Assembly: GCA_002110485.1 (NCBI GenBank)
Contig: MOWL01000067.1
Location: 1,550,001 to 1,614,000 of the forward strand
Origin: Emergomyces orientalis
Lineage: Eukaryota; Ascomycota; Eurotiomycetes; Onygenales; Ajellomycetaceae
Direction: 5' to 3'
DNA length: 64,000 nt
Part shown: one piece after another, positions 24,917 through 36,733 of the stretch
Numbering within the stretch: the first letter of the stretch is position 1
How the letters are laid out: every line of letters begins with the position of its first letter
The notes under the pieces: generated by a model
What the model was told of the DNA's origin: nothing
The model's input: only the letters and a program-made list of their open reading frames with translations
The model's database searches: none
Made by a program: the position numbers and the translations under genes

Positions 24917-25248
24917 TATGAGAGATTTTTAAATGGTAGAATGTTCGCGTACGAATGAAAAAGTGAAGTTAAAAATTGAATTTTTTGGGCTCCCTCCTTC
25001 CCCATATCTACAGGTTTTCCACGGCTTTTTATAACCATGAATCTCTCGCTAGCTATATTACAAAATATGCCCATATAGGGGCATGTTACATACAATAATC
25101 AATAGTCTGTCATATACCAAATGAAATATCCAAATTAGGTGGAAACTAGGAGAAAAATAACGATAGTAGATGAAGTGGTGTATTTGGTGGAGATTTGAAT
25201 GGTTCGATGCATCCGTTTGGCGCTTGATTAATAATCAGGTGTTTGACA
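24917..25248 (-). repeat. Copia-2 LTR, left copy
   Basis: 332 bp. On the minus strand it starts TGTCAAACACC and ends TCTCTCATA. It differs from the other two copies at two positions near 25175-25182 (agatgaagtggtg against agatggagtggcg). The left flank, gcatg, does not match the flank of the right copy. Confidence 0.9.
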
Positions 25249-25314
25249 TACCCCCTCACCAAATGAGCCGCATATAAGCAGTAGTATAAGGAAAAATGAA
25301 TGAATGGTGATTTT

Positions 25315-28300
25315 TTAGCGAATCTGAGCGCTAATATCAGTTAAACCAAGCATTTGTACGAATTCGGCGTGTTTTTGACCTCCAAGAGGCTTGGTCATTC
25401 CGTCGGCAATCATCGAATTGGTATCCACCCATTGGATAGCTAGTCGCCCGGCGGCTACTTGCTCACGGAGCCAGTGGTTATGGATGTCAACATGACGTAG
25501 CTTGGTTGCTAATTGAGGTGCTGCGGCGGTTAGGAGACGGATAGTCTGCCGATTATCATTATGAATGACGAGCTGGCACTGTGTATTCAAACCAAGCTGT
25601 TTGAAGACTCGATCCCACCATATAGCCTCTTTTGCTGCAGTGGATAGAGCAAGAAGTTCAGATTCTGTAGAGGACGTGCTCACAGATCGTTGTTTGGATG
25701 ACTTCCAATCAATCACTCCTCCAAATAAGGAGAATATCATGCCGTGGGTACTCCGGCGTGTAGTCGGGTCATCAGCGAATGCTGCATCCGCGTGGATGAT
25801 GAAATCTGGGGTAGACGAGTTAGGCGCGGGAGCTGCGTATTCAATCGCCAGATGGCGCGTTTGATTAGCGAATGCAATTACTCGGTCAATTAGATCACGG
25901 TGTTGAGGGCCCGGATTCTTCATAAAATCGGCTAGGGCGCTAGCGGCGTATGCGAGATCCGGCCTCGTTCCGACAGCAGGGTAGATTAGTGATCCCATTC
26001 GGCATTGGTAGGCGTGGATCTCTTGTGGGGATGCCACACCATCGTATGGGCGTAGGTCTTCCTTAGGCAATGGCATTTGATAGCGAGTTAGACGTTCTAG
26101 GTTAAATTTAACGGCTATTTTAGCCATATAGCTGTCCTGGCATAACCAGAGCTTGTGTTCGTGGCGGTCTCGAAGGATACGAATCCCGAGGAACCAGTTC
26201 AAATTTCCCATATCTCGTAGGTTGTACGCGGATGTGAGATTTTGTTTGAAATGTTCAAACTCTGCACGGTGATCTCTATGATACAGAACCACAATATCAT
26301 CAACATAGAAGAACACTGTAAGCTTTTCACTAGTGTAGAGACATGGCTCCTCACTAATTGAATGTAAACCTAGCTTTCGAAGCTGGGATCCGAGCTCGTT
26401 ATTCTATAAAAGAGGGGACTCAGGTAATCCGTATAGAGCTCTCTTTAGAAGAAGATATCGGCCAGGGCAGCTATATCCTTGAGCTGGCATGACATAAACA
26501 GTGTGCTTGATTCGGGCGTTTAAGAAGGCGTTAACGGCGTCAAATTGATGTGCTTCAAAATCAAATGCCGCAGTGATTGCCATGAGAACACGGAAGACTT
26601 TCATTGCTAAAGTGGATGAATAGGTCTCTGATACTTCATTATATGAGAGATCACCTCTGACAACTAATCTTGCTTTGAATTTGACTAGATAACCATCTGT
26701 ATCAAATTTGTAGGTGTATATCCATATCATGGGTAGGGCTTGGACTTCGGATTGAGAAGGGATTTCAACCTCCTGCCAGCATTGACATGCTTCAAGAGCT
26801 TTATACTCAAGGTCCGCGGCTATTCGCCATTCTCTGGCGTAGGGGTGTTTCATAGCCGCGTTCCAACCACGTGGTGGCGGGGGCAGCGTATCCCTATGGA
26901 TCTTAGGCAGGTCTGGAGGTTTCAATGATGTGGGTTCGGTTGATATGCCGTTCGCGAACGCAGTGTAAAAAGCAGTATATGACTCTGCGCTTGTGGCATA
27001 TGCAAAGGCTCGGTCCTTGTTCGGCTTCCGTTTTCTTTTATCACTGACTATGTTAGAAGGTGAGATTTGACTGTGTATTTCGCGTCTTGGAGCATTTTGA
27101 ATGGTAAGATTCTGTAGTGAGCTATCAAGTGATTCCATTAATTGGTTTGATGGATCATCAATCGCGGGGAATCCACTAGTTGGAGTTTCCATGATCTCGG
27201 ACGAGATCTCGGCTTCGGGAAAGCTGCCAGGTGTTGGCATATCATGGCCATTCGGGCTAATTATAGGCACACTAGGCGGCGGAGGTGTTGGCTCCGGCGT
27301 GAGAGGCTCTTCGGGCGTTGAATCCTCCGTGGGCGGATCGGCAGATTTTGCTGTGGGTGGCCCGTGCTCTGAAACCCCTGCGGGTTTTTGAACCGCTGGT
27401 GTCATATAGGATAGTGAATCCTCGATTTCTCCAACCTTTTCCTCATCCGTTTCGTTAGCTATCCTGAGCTGAATCCCATTAGTAGTGGGTATAATAGACT
27501 CTAGTACATCCTCATCCGGCAGATTTAGAGGGTCAAAGAAGGTATTTTCATCAAATAGAACATCACGAGATTCAACAATCTCATTTGACTGTGGGAGCCA
27601 GATTCGGAAAATGTTAGTTGAAGAGTAGCCAATTAAGAATCCAATCTTAGCTCTCGCGGCAAGCTTCAACATTTTTGGCATCTTTTTATTTAGTACATAT
27701 GCCTTGCACCCATATGCCCGTAGATGTGAGAGTTCTGAACTTTTAATGATATCAGCATCTTGCGTATATTCAACTAGGACTCGGTTCGGGGACTTCCAGT
27801 TTAATGCCCGTGTGGGCGTTCGATTTAGTAGGTATGCCGCTGCCTCAGCAATCTCGGGCCAGAGGTTATGTGGGAATCTAGCTGCTATTCGCAATGTTCG
27901 TGTGGCTTTAATAATCATACCCCCTGAGCGTTCTGCGAGCCCGTTCTGCTCTGGCGTATAGGGTGCTGAACGCTCTACAAGGATTCCTTCATCACGGACC
28001 CATTGCTCAAACATGGAGGATAGAGATTTTTCCCCATCTGTGTGAAGTTTGAGAACATCTATACCCATCTGTTTCTTGATTATAAGAATAGTATTCTTTA
28101 TAAATTCAAAGGATTCAGATTTCTTTTTCATGCATCCAATTCTATGAAGGTGGGTGTACGGATCGTAGAGATGTGCAATATATTTGAGACCATTGTAGGA
28201 TTCCTCAATGTGGATTATATCAAAATGTAGGATTTCGAATGGGCGGCTCCCGCGGCTCATCGGTCTTCGGGACACAATGCTATGCATCTTGCCGAGCCCG

Positions 28301-30009
28301 CAGGCTTCACAGTCTGCCGTTTTCGGCCCGTTAGCGAGCTTGGTTCCAGTGATCTCTATCGGGAGGTGTTCAAGAACTTCCGGGCCAGCGTGTGCCAGGC
28401 GTGTATGCCATAGGTTAGTAGTGGCTGGGATCGGTGGCCTGGGTAGTGCAGATCGTACTGCGAATGCTGTGTCTTTGATATTCAGACTATTCTTGATAAT
28501 AGGGTTATACTCGAGGACGTATTTCTCATGGACATAGGTTAAATTGAATTTAGCAACCCGTTCACTGTTGACTATAGTAAGATTGAGTTCATCAATCCCT
28601 AGACCTTTCTTTTTGAAGAAAGGGGAGGCAGCGATATTTGTATGAAAGTTAGGGATGTATGCCACATTAAGTAGAAGTATGCGTTTTACCCCCTTAGATG
28701 AATTGACATTGATCCATACATTGCCTGTGCCCTGTATAGCCACCTTTGTGTTGCCTGCATATAGAAATGATTCCTTGACCTCTTCGAAGTTCTCAAAACG
28801 GCTCAAATTGTTGCACACATGTTTATTAGCCCCAGTATCGTATATGAAGCTATTTTGTAGTGGATACTGATAGCTTCCACCATGTTCCATTGTAAAAGCA
28901 GTTGTTGCAAGAGCAGTATGCTTCTCTGATTCTGAATCATTCTCTGAGGTTTCAAATGCTGCTGCTACAGCAGAGGGTTGATCTCTGCTTGCTTTAGCAA
29001 GCACATTCTTCACTACTCTTTTTGTATGAGGGTTTTTTAACAATTGCTTCACCTTTGCCGCGGTCTCAGGGTTCGGTGTCCACCCAGCTGGGTGTTTATC
29101 AGGGTTCAAATACCAACATTCAGTGAATCGGTGACGTATTCCGCATATGCAGGGACGGCTTATCGATGATTGATCTGAGGGTTTGGCGGGTGTAGTGGCT
29201 TTTTCAGCAGAATTCTCGGAGGCATTCTCAGAGGCAGCATTAGTCGTACGATCTTGATATGCCGCGAATATAGCATTCTGCTTAGTTGACTTTGATCTAT
29301 CTTCTACTACTCGCGTTCTGCAGTGAGATCTAAAGAGATTGATCATTTCGCGGATTGAGAATGGATTCTTGCCGGTGATTAGAGTATTCTCCAGCTCCTG
29401 GCGGCGGAAATCGGTGAATTCTGGGTGAACCGCCTGCGCAGCGTTTAAGAATCTATATAGGTTGCCACGTTCACTAGTGAACCCATCAACCTTATATTGA
29501 AGGACTAGATTGAGGCAGTTCTCCCATTCCAGTAGCCAATCAGATGGTGTTCTTTTTCGTACTTCTGAAGGCTTTGATAGCTTCAAAAATCGGTTCGTAA
29601 GCTCTACTTCTCGCTGGCGAGTAGTAGGAGTAATGTAATCTTTCAATTCCTTCAAGATTTTCCGTGGATTTACTTCTTTGGACAAGAAGAGTCGGATATT
29701 CGGGTCTATACTGCTCATTATATGGGTGTACAATTCCCTTGCACTTTTGAGATAGACATTATACTCAGCAACATGTTCTTTATGTAGAAACAGATGTGAT
29801 TGACTGGCATGTGCCATCTCAGGTGTGTCATATCCTTCTGGCACCTCATAGCGAGGAGGCTTTGAAGGGGGAGGAATCTCTTCAGTGTCGAGATCAATAT
29901 ATTCATTAAAACCAAGAGCATATGCTTTGGCTTGAACTCCATCATACCATAGGTCCCAATCCTTCTCGGATGCGAGGATGATCTCCTTATTGGCCATAGT
30001 AGTCATCAT
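25315..30009 (-). pseudogene. Copia-2 gag-pol polyprotein with one stop codon
   Basis: One frame from the ATG at 30009. Gag has a Cys/His segment (CICGIRHRFTECWY). The protease motif is YDTGANKH. GAG-pre-integrase (LWHTRLAHAG, CEACGLGK) is followed by the integrase core (LHFDIIHIEE, KLHTDGEKS, SAPYTPEQNGLAER). Reverse transcriptase has QFDAVNAFLNA, RALYGLPESPLL and FFYVDDIVV. RNase H has STSSTESELLALS and HVDIHNHWLRE. The frame is stopped once, by TAG at 26404-26406, where Copia proteins have Trp after PLL. A TGG to TAG change there is a C to T change in CpA on the plus strand, the classical RIP context. The same frame stays open afterwards to 25315. Confidence 0.92.
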
Positions 30010-30219
30010 GTGTTCGATGAGCGTGTAGTAGGCGTTTATATAGAAGCGTAGTAAGGTTGGTCTGTAGAGTAGTGGTAGTCTGTTTGAGAGTTTTAACCGC
30101 AGATTTTTCTTCGGCGAAGTTGATTCGAATGTATTCAGAAAATCTCATATAAAAATAGGAATGTATTCCTAATTGTATTTGAATTGGGTTGGCGCAGTAG
30201 TTGCACCCGGGCTCATAAC

Positions 30220-30551
30220 TATGAGAGATTTTTAAATGGTAGAATGTTCGCGTACGAATGAAAAAGTGAAGTTAAAAATTGAATTTTTTGGGCTCCCTCC
30301 TTCCCCATATCTACAGGTTTTCCACGGCTTTTTATAACCATGAATCTCTCGCTAGCTATATTACAAAATATGCCCATATAGGGGCATGTTACATACAATA
30401 ATCAATAGTCTGTCATATACCAAATGAAATATCCAAATTAGGTGGAAACTAGGAGAAAAATAACGATAGTAGATGGAGTGGCGTATTTGGTGGAGATTTG
30501 AATGGTTCGATGCATCCGTTTGGCGCTTGATTAATAATCAGGTGTTTGACA
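30220..30551 (-). repeat. Copia-2 LTR, right copy (5' LTR)
   Basis: 332 bp; it matches the inverted copy at 30849-31180 at both positions where the left LTR differs. The plus-strand flank ctatg at 30552-30556 is, on the element's own strand, catag, which equals the flank after 31180. Confidence 0.9.
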
Positions 30552-30848
30552 CTATGGTTATATGAAAGTAGAATAGATGGAAGGTAGAGTGATATAAGAG
30601 AATCTGAAATGAAGATTGATTGTGATCAAGAAGATAAGCTTCTCTGATTCTAAGAGTAATGAGCATGTTTATATACATGATGAAATCTTCTGGTAGATGT
30701 GATAGTTCTGGTATATTCAATTCTACCAATTATACCAATCTACTGGTAGCTCTAGTAGCTTTGGTATATTGTGGGCTACCAGTTATATCAATCTATCAGT
30801 CACGTGATAGGTTTCTTCGGAGCTTCATTCTGTCAAGCTGTAGCCTAT
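30552..30848. other. 297-bp spacer between opposed Copia-2 LTRs
   Basis: AT-rich, no coding frame. Short CTACCAG/CTGGTAG motifs recur. Its left end is the putative catag target duplication, in inverted form. Confidence 0.5.
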
Positions 30849-31180
30849 TGTCAAACACCTGATTATTAATCAAGCGCCAAACGGATGCATCGAACCATTC
30901 AAATCTCCACCAAATACGCCACTCCATCTACTATCGTTATTTTTCTCCTAGTTTCCACCTAATTTGGATATTTCATTTGGTATATGACAGACTATTGATT
31001 ATTGTATGTAACATGCCCCTATATGGGCATATTTTGTAATATAGCTAGCGAGAGATTCATGGTTATAAAAAGCCGTGGAAAACCTGTAGATATGGGGAAG
31101 GAGGGAGCCCAAAAAATTCAATTTTTAACTTCACTTTTTCATTCGTACGCGAACATTCTACCATTTAAAAATCTCTCATA
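30849..31180 (+). repeat. Copia-2 LTR, third copy, opposite orientation
   Basis: 332 bp from TGTCAAACACC to TCTCTCATA on the plus strand, followed by catag at 31181-31185. No internal element sequence is attached on either side. Confidence 0.9.
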
Positions 31181-31414
31181 CATAGCTTTGGTTCTCTTAA
31201 GGATACCCACTCATACCTCAACTGTATTACTTCCTACAGCACATTGGAACTATACAATCACTTGCTGGAGCTATCCTTACCTATTCACCTAAGTAAGCCT
31301 AGATAGTGGCACCTACCCTTTCCTCTAGTCATCAAGCACGATAAGGCACCTTAATAGGCCCAACCTTACCTACTTAACGGTGAACGCTTGCTACCGGAAA
31401 GCTCGGTAGTTAAC
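31181..31414. other. unassigned 234 bp before the Copia-1 3' part
   Basis: No coding frame and no similarity to the other elements here that I could see. The Copia-1 reverse transcriptase resumes abruptly at about 31415. Confidence 0.4.
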
Positions 31415-32528
31415 ATTATATGACATGAAGCAAGCTGTCAGAACATGGTATTTCCTTGCAACAGAGCATTTGATTTTCTTGAGCTTTCAGATTTCACAGT
31501 ATGATGGCGGGTTCCTATATCACCCCATTTGGAAGGTCTATTTAACACTGCATGTTGATGATTGTAGGGTTACTGGGCCTGATGAGAGTGCATTGAACTG
31601 AGTCTTGAATGAGATAGCAAAGAGATTTGAAACTAAGAGAGTTAATGAGAATAAGTCATACTTAGACATGAAAGTTAAACATCATGAGAATGAAGATCTG
31701 GCAGTCATGCAGACTCACTATATTGATGAAATTTTGAAGGATTTTGGCATGGACAGGGTCAACCCGGCCGGGATTCCTATGGTGGTGGGCGAAGATGGGG
31801 ATCTTGACAATGATTTTACAGCTACTACTAGAACTACCACTAGATACTGTCATGGATTGGGCTCTCTTCAGTATCTGATTACAAGTAGTAGGCCAGATCT
31901 TGCTTTTGCAGTCAACTACTTATCACAGTTTAATTCATGACCGAACAAGGTGTGCTGGGCAGCTTTGAAGCAGGTCTTGCGGTATGTTAAGAAGACCAGA
32001 AGAGTGGGTATTCTCTATAGAGAAGAGATCAGTGAGAATGGGTTAGCCCCTACAGCATATTGCAACTCAGACTGGGCGGGTGTGGATCCCCAGTTTAAAT
32101 CAACCTCGGGCTATGTGATTATGATTAATGGAGCCCCTGTGTCATGGCGTTCGCAGCGGCAGGCCTCTACAGCTAAGTCTACAACAGAGGCTGAGTATAT
32201 TGCTGCTAGCGAGGCTGCGTGTGAGTTGATATGGTTAAATGACATGTTGCATGATGCCGGCCTACTGCAGGAGAAAGGGTGTTTAGTGTCCAGTCTTCAT
32301 GTAGATAATAGAGATGCCATTGACCTTGCTAAGAGAGAGTCCCTGACTAAGAGATTCTGACATATAGAGATTCATTTTCATATCATTCAAGATCTTGTGG
32401 TGAAGGATGAGATGTGCCTTCAACATGTGAATTCAACTGTGAATAAGGCTGATGGCTTCACCAAGTCTTTGGCAAGACCTGCATTCAGTGATTTTGTGCA
32501 GAAATTGAGCATGAGAGACTGTGCCTAG
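31415..32528 (+). pseudogene. Copia-1 pol, 3' part (end of reverse transcriptase and RNase H)
   Basis: Starts in the LYGLKQA-like box (LYDMKQAVRTWY), then LHVDDCRVTG (YVDD box changed), YCHGLGSLQYL and RPDLAFAVNYLSQF. RNase H follows: SDWAGVDPQFKSTSGY, STAKSTTEAEYIAAS, HVDNRDAI. It ends near 32526-32528 (DCA, TAG). Stops at about 31601, 31938 and 32358 are TGA. The frame is the same as the integrase part at 11823-12497. Confidence 0.82.
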
Positions 32529-32639
32529 TTTTCTCTAAAAGTTATGTGTATTTAGTGTGCTTTTAGTGTCTTTTTTGATTGATTTGAGGGTAGTGGGCAG
32601 CTCCTAGGTGTGCCGCCGTGCTCTGGGGCGCCCTAGCAT
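32529..32639 (+). other. Copia-1 3' untranslated segment, left side of the LINE-3 insertion
   Basis: Continues at 38190 after removal of LINE-3. Its last bases, ctctggggcgccctagcat (32621-32639), are the left target duplication of LINE-3. Confidence 0.7.
32621..32639 (+). repeat. LINE-3 target site duplication, left
   Basis: 19 bp, repeated at 38170-38189 with one extra G in the G run. Confidence 0.85.
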
Positions 32640-33201
32640 TATTATTATTATTATTAACTATTTAACGCCTGGAGACACGTAAGCGGCTGACTAAGCAGAC
32701 CGCCTCGGCCACAGAACCTCCCTAGGGGTATCAGGCGCGCCAGCGCAGTAGCTAGTCTACTGCCTGACGGGTTCTAGTTGGCCGAAGCCCTACTGTATTG
32801 TATATTACACATTATCCTCCTTCCTGGAGGTTCTGATTGGGGTGCAGCTGGGGTGGAGCATCAGTACATATGAGGTTGAAGGGACCTCAAAGCAGAGTTG
32901 TTAAGGCCCGAGCGAGTGTAGTCGCCTGGGTGTGAAGAGAAGTAATAGAGAAAGAGATATAGCAAGTGTAGAAGCAGAAAGAAGAAAAGTGAGTGAAGAG
33001 AGATGACATAGAGAAGAGATAGAGAGAGTGACTATCAGTTTAGAACTGGCATTGAATTTTGATGAAGAAGGAAGTTTTTGAGTATCAGCTAGCAAAGGAT
33101 TTTGCTCCTGTCTTAGTGCTAAGTATCCAGTTAAGTGTCTCTTTTGGGCTTGTGCAGAGTGGTGAAGGTGATGTGTTAAACTGGCTGAGTCTTCTTTCTT
33201 T

Positions 33202-36200
33202 TCAGCAGAAGAAGAAGTGTTCTGGTGTTTTCTTGCATCCACAGGCACATGTAAGAAGGGCATCTTGATGATTCCATCTTTCATGATAGATGGTGAAGTC
33301 TCCGTGGCCTGTTCTCGCCGCGAGTAGGGAGCCGAGATGCTGGCGGGGGAGGGAGAGCTCTGGCGGGGGACATATATCTATGAGTGGTTTAGGCCCGAGG
33401 TATGGGTTTTTTGGGAGAGAGGACCAGTACTTCTCAACAGCAGTTTGGAAGAGCTCTCGCGTGGCTAGCTTTGCCCGGGCAATAGTCATTTCTTGGGGTG
33501 TGTAGTCCATGAGTGTAGTCTGTTTTGCTAATCTATCTGCTGTTTCATTGCCTTTGATATCCGCATGGCCGGGGCACCATCTGATGATAATCTGACGGGG
33601 CCTACTTGTGTTAGAGGCGGAACTCGTCCAGGAGTCCCGGAGGTCCTGGAATTCCTTAAATGCGGCAGCCGATGTATCTGTAGGAAGAAGAGAGTGCAAT
33701 CTGAGAGCTGCCTCTTTGTTGTCAAGAGCTATGATAATATTTCTGACAAAAGTGGCAAAAGGGTGTTGTATTGCAGCTTGGAGACCAGCCACTGCAGCTA
33801 GAACCTCTGCATCGTATACTTCCGCGGTGGAGCCTAGTGGAAGTTTACCAAATGTAGAGAGAGAGGTCTGCCTGCGGTATAGGCAGTAGCCTCCACTGGC
33901 CTGTCCAGTGGGGTTCTTTGACCCGTCTGAGTAGACTACCATGTCCAGTGAAGAGACATTCTTGTTTAGTCAGTTCTTGAAGAAAAAGGGATCTTTCTCT
34001 TGTTCAACTGTGCCAATTTCCTGAGCTCTACGTGTTCAGTCTTCCTCTGAGAGAAGCTCCCAGGGCGGTGGAAAGATTATTGTAGAGCATGTTGATATCT
34101 TGATGTTTCTCTGGATCCATTTAAAACGAGAGGTGGACCACCTTCTGCAGAGAGAGTGCAATGGGTCCACAGCAGCTACTCTAACTGTGAGCCTGTTATG
34201 TATTCGTTCAAGCCACGCTGAAGCAGGGCCCCAGCCGGATTCCCAAAGGAGGACTGGGATCGGGGTTGTTTTGTAGACTGGAAGAACCATCCTTGCAGCT
34301 AGATTAAAGACAGTCTGTATCTTGTTGACTGACTCTTTGGATGTGTGTTCAGAGAGCCATGTTTCTGTTCCATAAAATAGAGAACTGAAGACGCAGCCTT
34401 GAACTGTCTGTCTAAGTAGAAAAGTTGAGATTTCAAAGAAGACCTCATTAAGAGATTTGACATGTTGAGTGATTATTCTGGCTTTAATGCAGGCCCGGTG
34501 AATGTGTTCTCTAAATTGTAGTTTTCTGTCAAAGAATATCCCAAGCCACCTGGTAGTGTCATTTGGAGTAATAGTGCGATCTTCTACTTGCAGTGAAGAT
34601 TCAGTATAGATTCTTTTTCTATATAGATATTGTAGTTCTGTTTTATTCAAGTCAAAGTGAATATCATTATCATTACTCCAGTTCAGTGTGCTTCTTAGAG
34701 CATTTTGAAGTTTATCTTCTACTGCTTCCAGATCTCTTCCGCTTTTTAGAATTGCTATGTCATTGGCGTATCCAAAGCGGCCCTTGGAGAGCCGGAGGAG
34801 AGGCTCAAGATAGAGTAAAAAGAGAATAGAAGAGACTGGAGAGCCCTGTGAGAGTCCACAGAGAATAGAAAAGGTGTCTGACTGAATGTTGTCTAGTCGA
34901 ATTCTAGCGGTTCTTTGGAGAAGAAAGGATTTGACCCAATTGATAATGCAGGTGGGCCAGCCCTGCCCTCTAAGTCGGGTTACTAGACGGTTTCGCAGAA
35001 CCCCATCGAAGGCGCCTTTGACATCTAGTGTTATGATTCCAGCAAGTTTTTTCTGATTCCAGAGTTCTTGTACATCACAGGCCAGCGCTGTGGTAAGATC
35101 TGTTGCTGAGCGACGCTGTACTGCACTACATTGATCTTTTCCTAGAATCTGGTAGCGTATAGCGAGGTATGAGAGTCATCTGGCAAGAAGACATTCAAGT
35201 TCTTTTCCAAGACAAGAGAGGAGTGCAATTGAGTGATAGAATTTTGAAAGAGTACAATTCTGTTTTTCTGTTTTCAGTATAATAACTATCTCTGCCTTTT
35301 TAAAGGCTTGCGGGTGTATTTCTTTGTTGATACAGTTTTGGAAGAGTTGTGTGATGCGCTCTTCTAGGGCTGGCCAGGCAGTTTTCAGAAATCTGGCCGG
35401 GACCCCGTCAGCGCCTGGAGAGGTGCTAGGGGTCTGGCAGGTAGCACAAAATGCTTCATTTTTAGTGATAGATGCCCATTGAATATCTCATTCTGGGACA
35501 ACTGGTGTATCAGGGGGGATGTCCTCCGCGTCCAATTGTCTGGCTAGAAGGGTATCACGGAGCAGGGCTGCTTTGCCTGTGGGGGATTGCTCCAGAGTCC
35601 CGTCTGTGCATTTTAGTGGGGGGGATTGGTCTTGAGGTTGGTACTTGTGTCATTTGACAATCTGATATATCTCTGAAAGAGATGATGCTTCTTCAATTCA
35701 TTTTCAATTCCAGGCTTTCTTGATCTTTCTGATTTCTTTACAGAAGAGTTGTTGTTCTTCAATGCAGGGGCCAAGTCTGCGGGCCTGGTGGAAGTTGCGT
35801 CTTGCAGCTCTAACTGTGTCTGTCCACCAGGGGGCCCGGTGGCCTTGAGCGCCCTGTGTGGAGGGGCAAGAGCCTAATAGTGCCTGTTGAAGAGACTTAG
35901 CAAGGTCTAGAGTCTCTTTCTCAACATTCAGAGATGTTAGAGAGATAAGCAGAGAGAGAAGCTGTAGAAAGTGTTCTACATTGCATGTTGCAAGGCTGGG
36001 TTTCTTGTCGACTGTTGGTCTGTTTTGAAGATTAGTTATAGAGGTGAGTAGAGTCTCATGATCTGAGGTGGAGTGCAGCTCTGAAGCGACACAGCAGGTT
36101 GCATCAGCTAGGCAGAAGGATAGATATCGAGAGTTCCTCCTCTCTGGTGAGTGGAGCTGTCCACTGGGTTTAGAAGTTGTAGATCTTGTGAGAGAGTTAG

Positions 36201-36640
36201 ATTGAGTAGATCTTCTCCATTCTGCAGCCTGTGGTCAGTTGTAGAGTTCCAATCTGCGTGCCTGATATTGAAGTCCCCTACAACAAGCCATGGGGCGATA
36301 GCAGGGTTGGAATCTGTAGAGAGATGAAGGAAGTCCCGAAGACCTTGGCCTGAATCTGTAGAGCTGGTAGGAGCATTATAGATATTGTAGATATTGGCTC
36401 TTTTATATCTGGAGATTTTAATGGAGACACAGAGTAGGTCTCTGGATATGTCTGTTAGGGTTTGGACGGGTGCTAGGGCTCTGCCACGGTGTATATATAG
36501 AAGAACTCGGGGGCGTTTGGGCCAGTTTGAGGAGAGAGGGGTGAAGCGAATATATGAAGAATGACTTTTTGAGAGACAAGTAGAGAGATCATTGATAATT
36601 CATGATTTCTGAATTGCTATAATATTGCACTCTTTCTCAT
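33202..36640 (-). pseudogene. LINE-3 ORF2: endonuclease, reverse transcriptase, RNase H
   Basis: Endonuclease at about 36640-35900 (GDFNIRHADWN, TSDHETLL). Reverse transcriptase is about 35480-34036 (TLDVKGAFDGV, GLSQGSPVSSILFLLY, FGYANDIAIL in place of YADD). RNase H is 33942-33280 (VYSDGSKNP, AEVYDAEVLAAVAGL, DNKEAALRL, RWCPGHADIKGNETAD), with a Cys/His tail CACGCKKTPEHFFFC. The Asp, Glu, Asp, His/Asp set of RNase H is present. Endonuclease and reverse transcriptase are in different frames, so at least one frameshift exists. The other stops are mainly TGA. Confidence 0.82.
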
Positions 36641-36733
36641 CTGCAAGTGAGAGGGCAATATCATGAGCATTTGATTATTTATCTACATTGGCTTGGAAAA
36701 TGGTCAGTGTAGAGTTTCAGTATGATCTGATAC

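Larger units (their letters stand above)
24917..30551 (-). mobile_element. Copia-2: near-intact Copia retrotransposon
   Basis: 332-bp LTRs at both ends and one continuous gag-pol frame of about 1565 codons (30009-25315), broken by a single TAG. The poly-purine tract (plus TACCCCCTCACC at 25249-25260) lies inside the 3' LTR, and a tRNA-Met half-molecule primer site (plus gggctcataac at 30209-30219) lies inside the 5' LTR. CpG content is normal, unlike the other elements, so it is a recent arrival. Confidence 0.9.
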
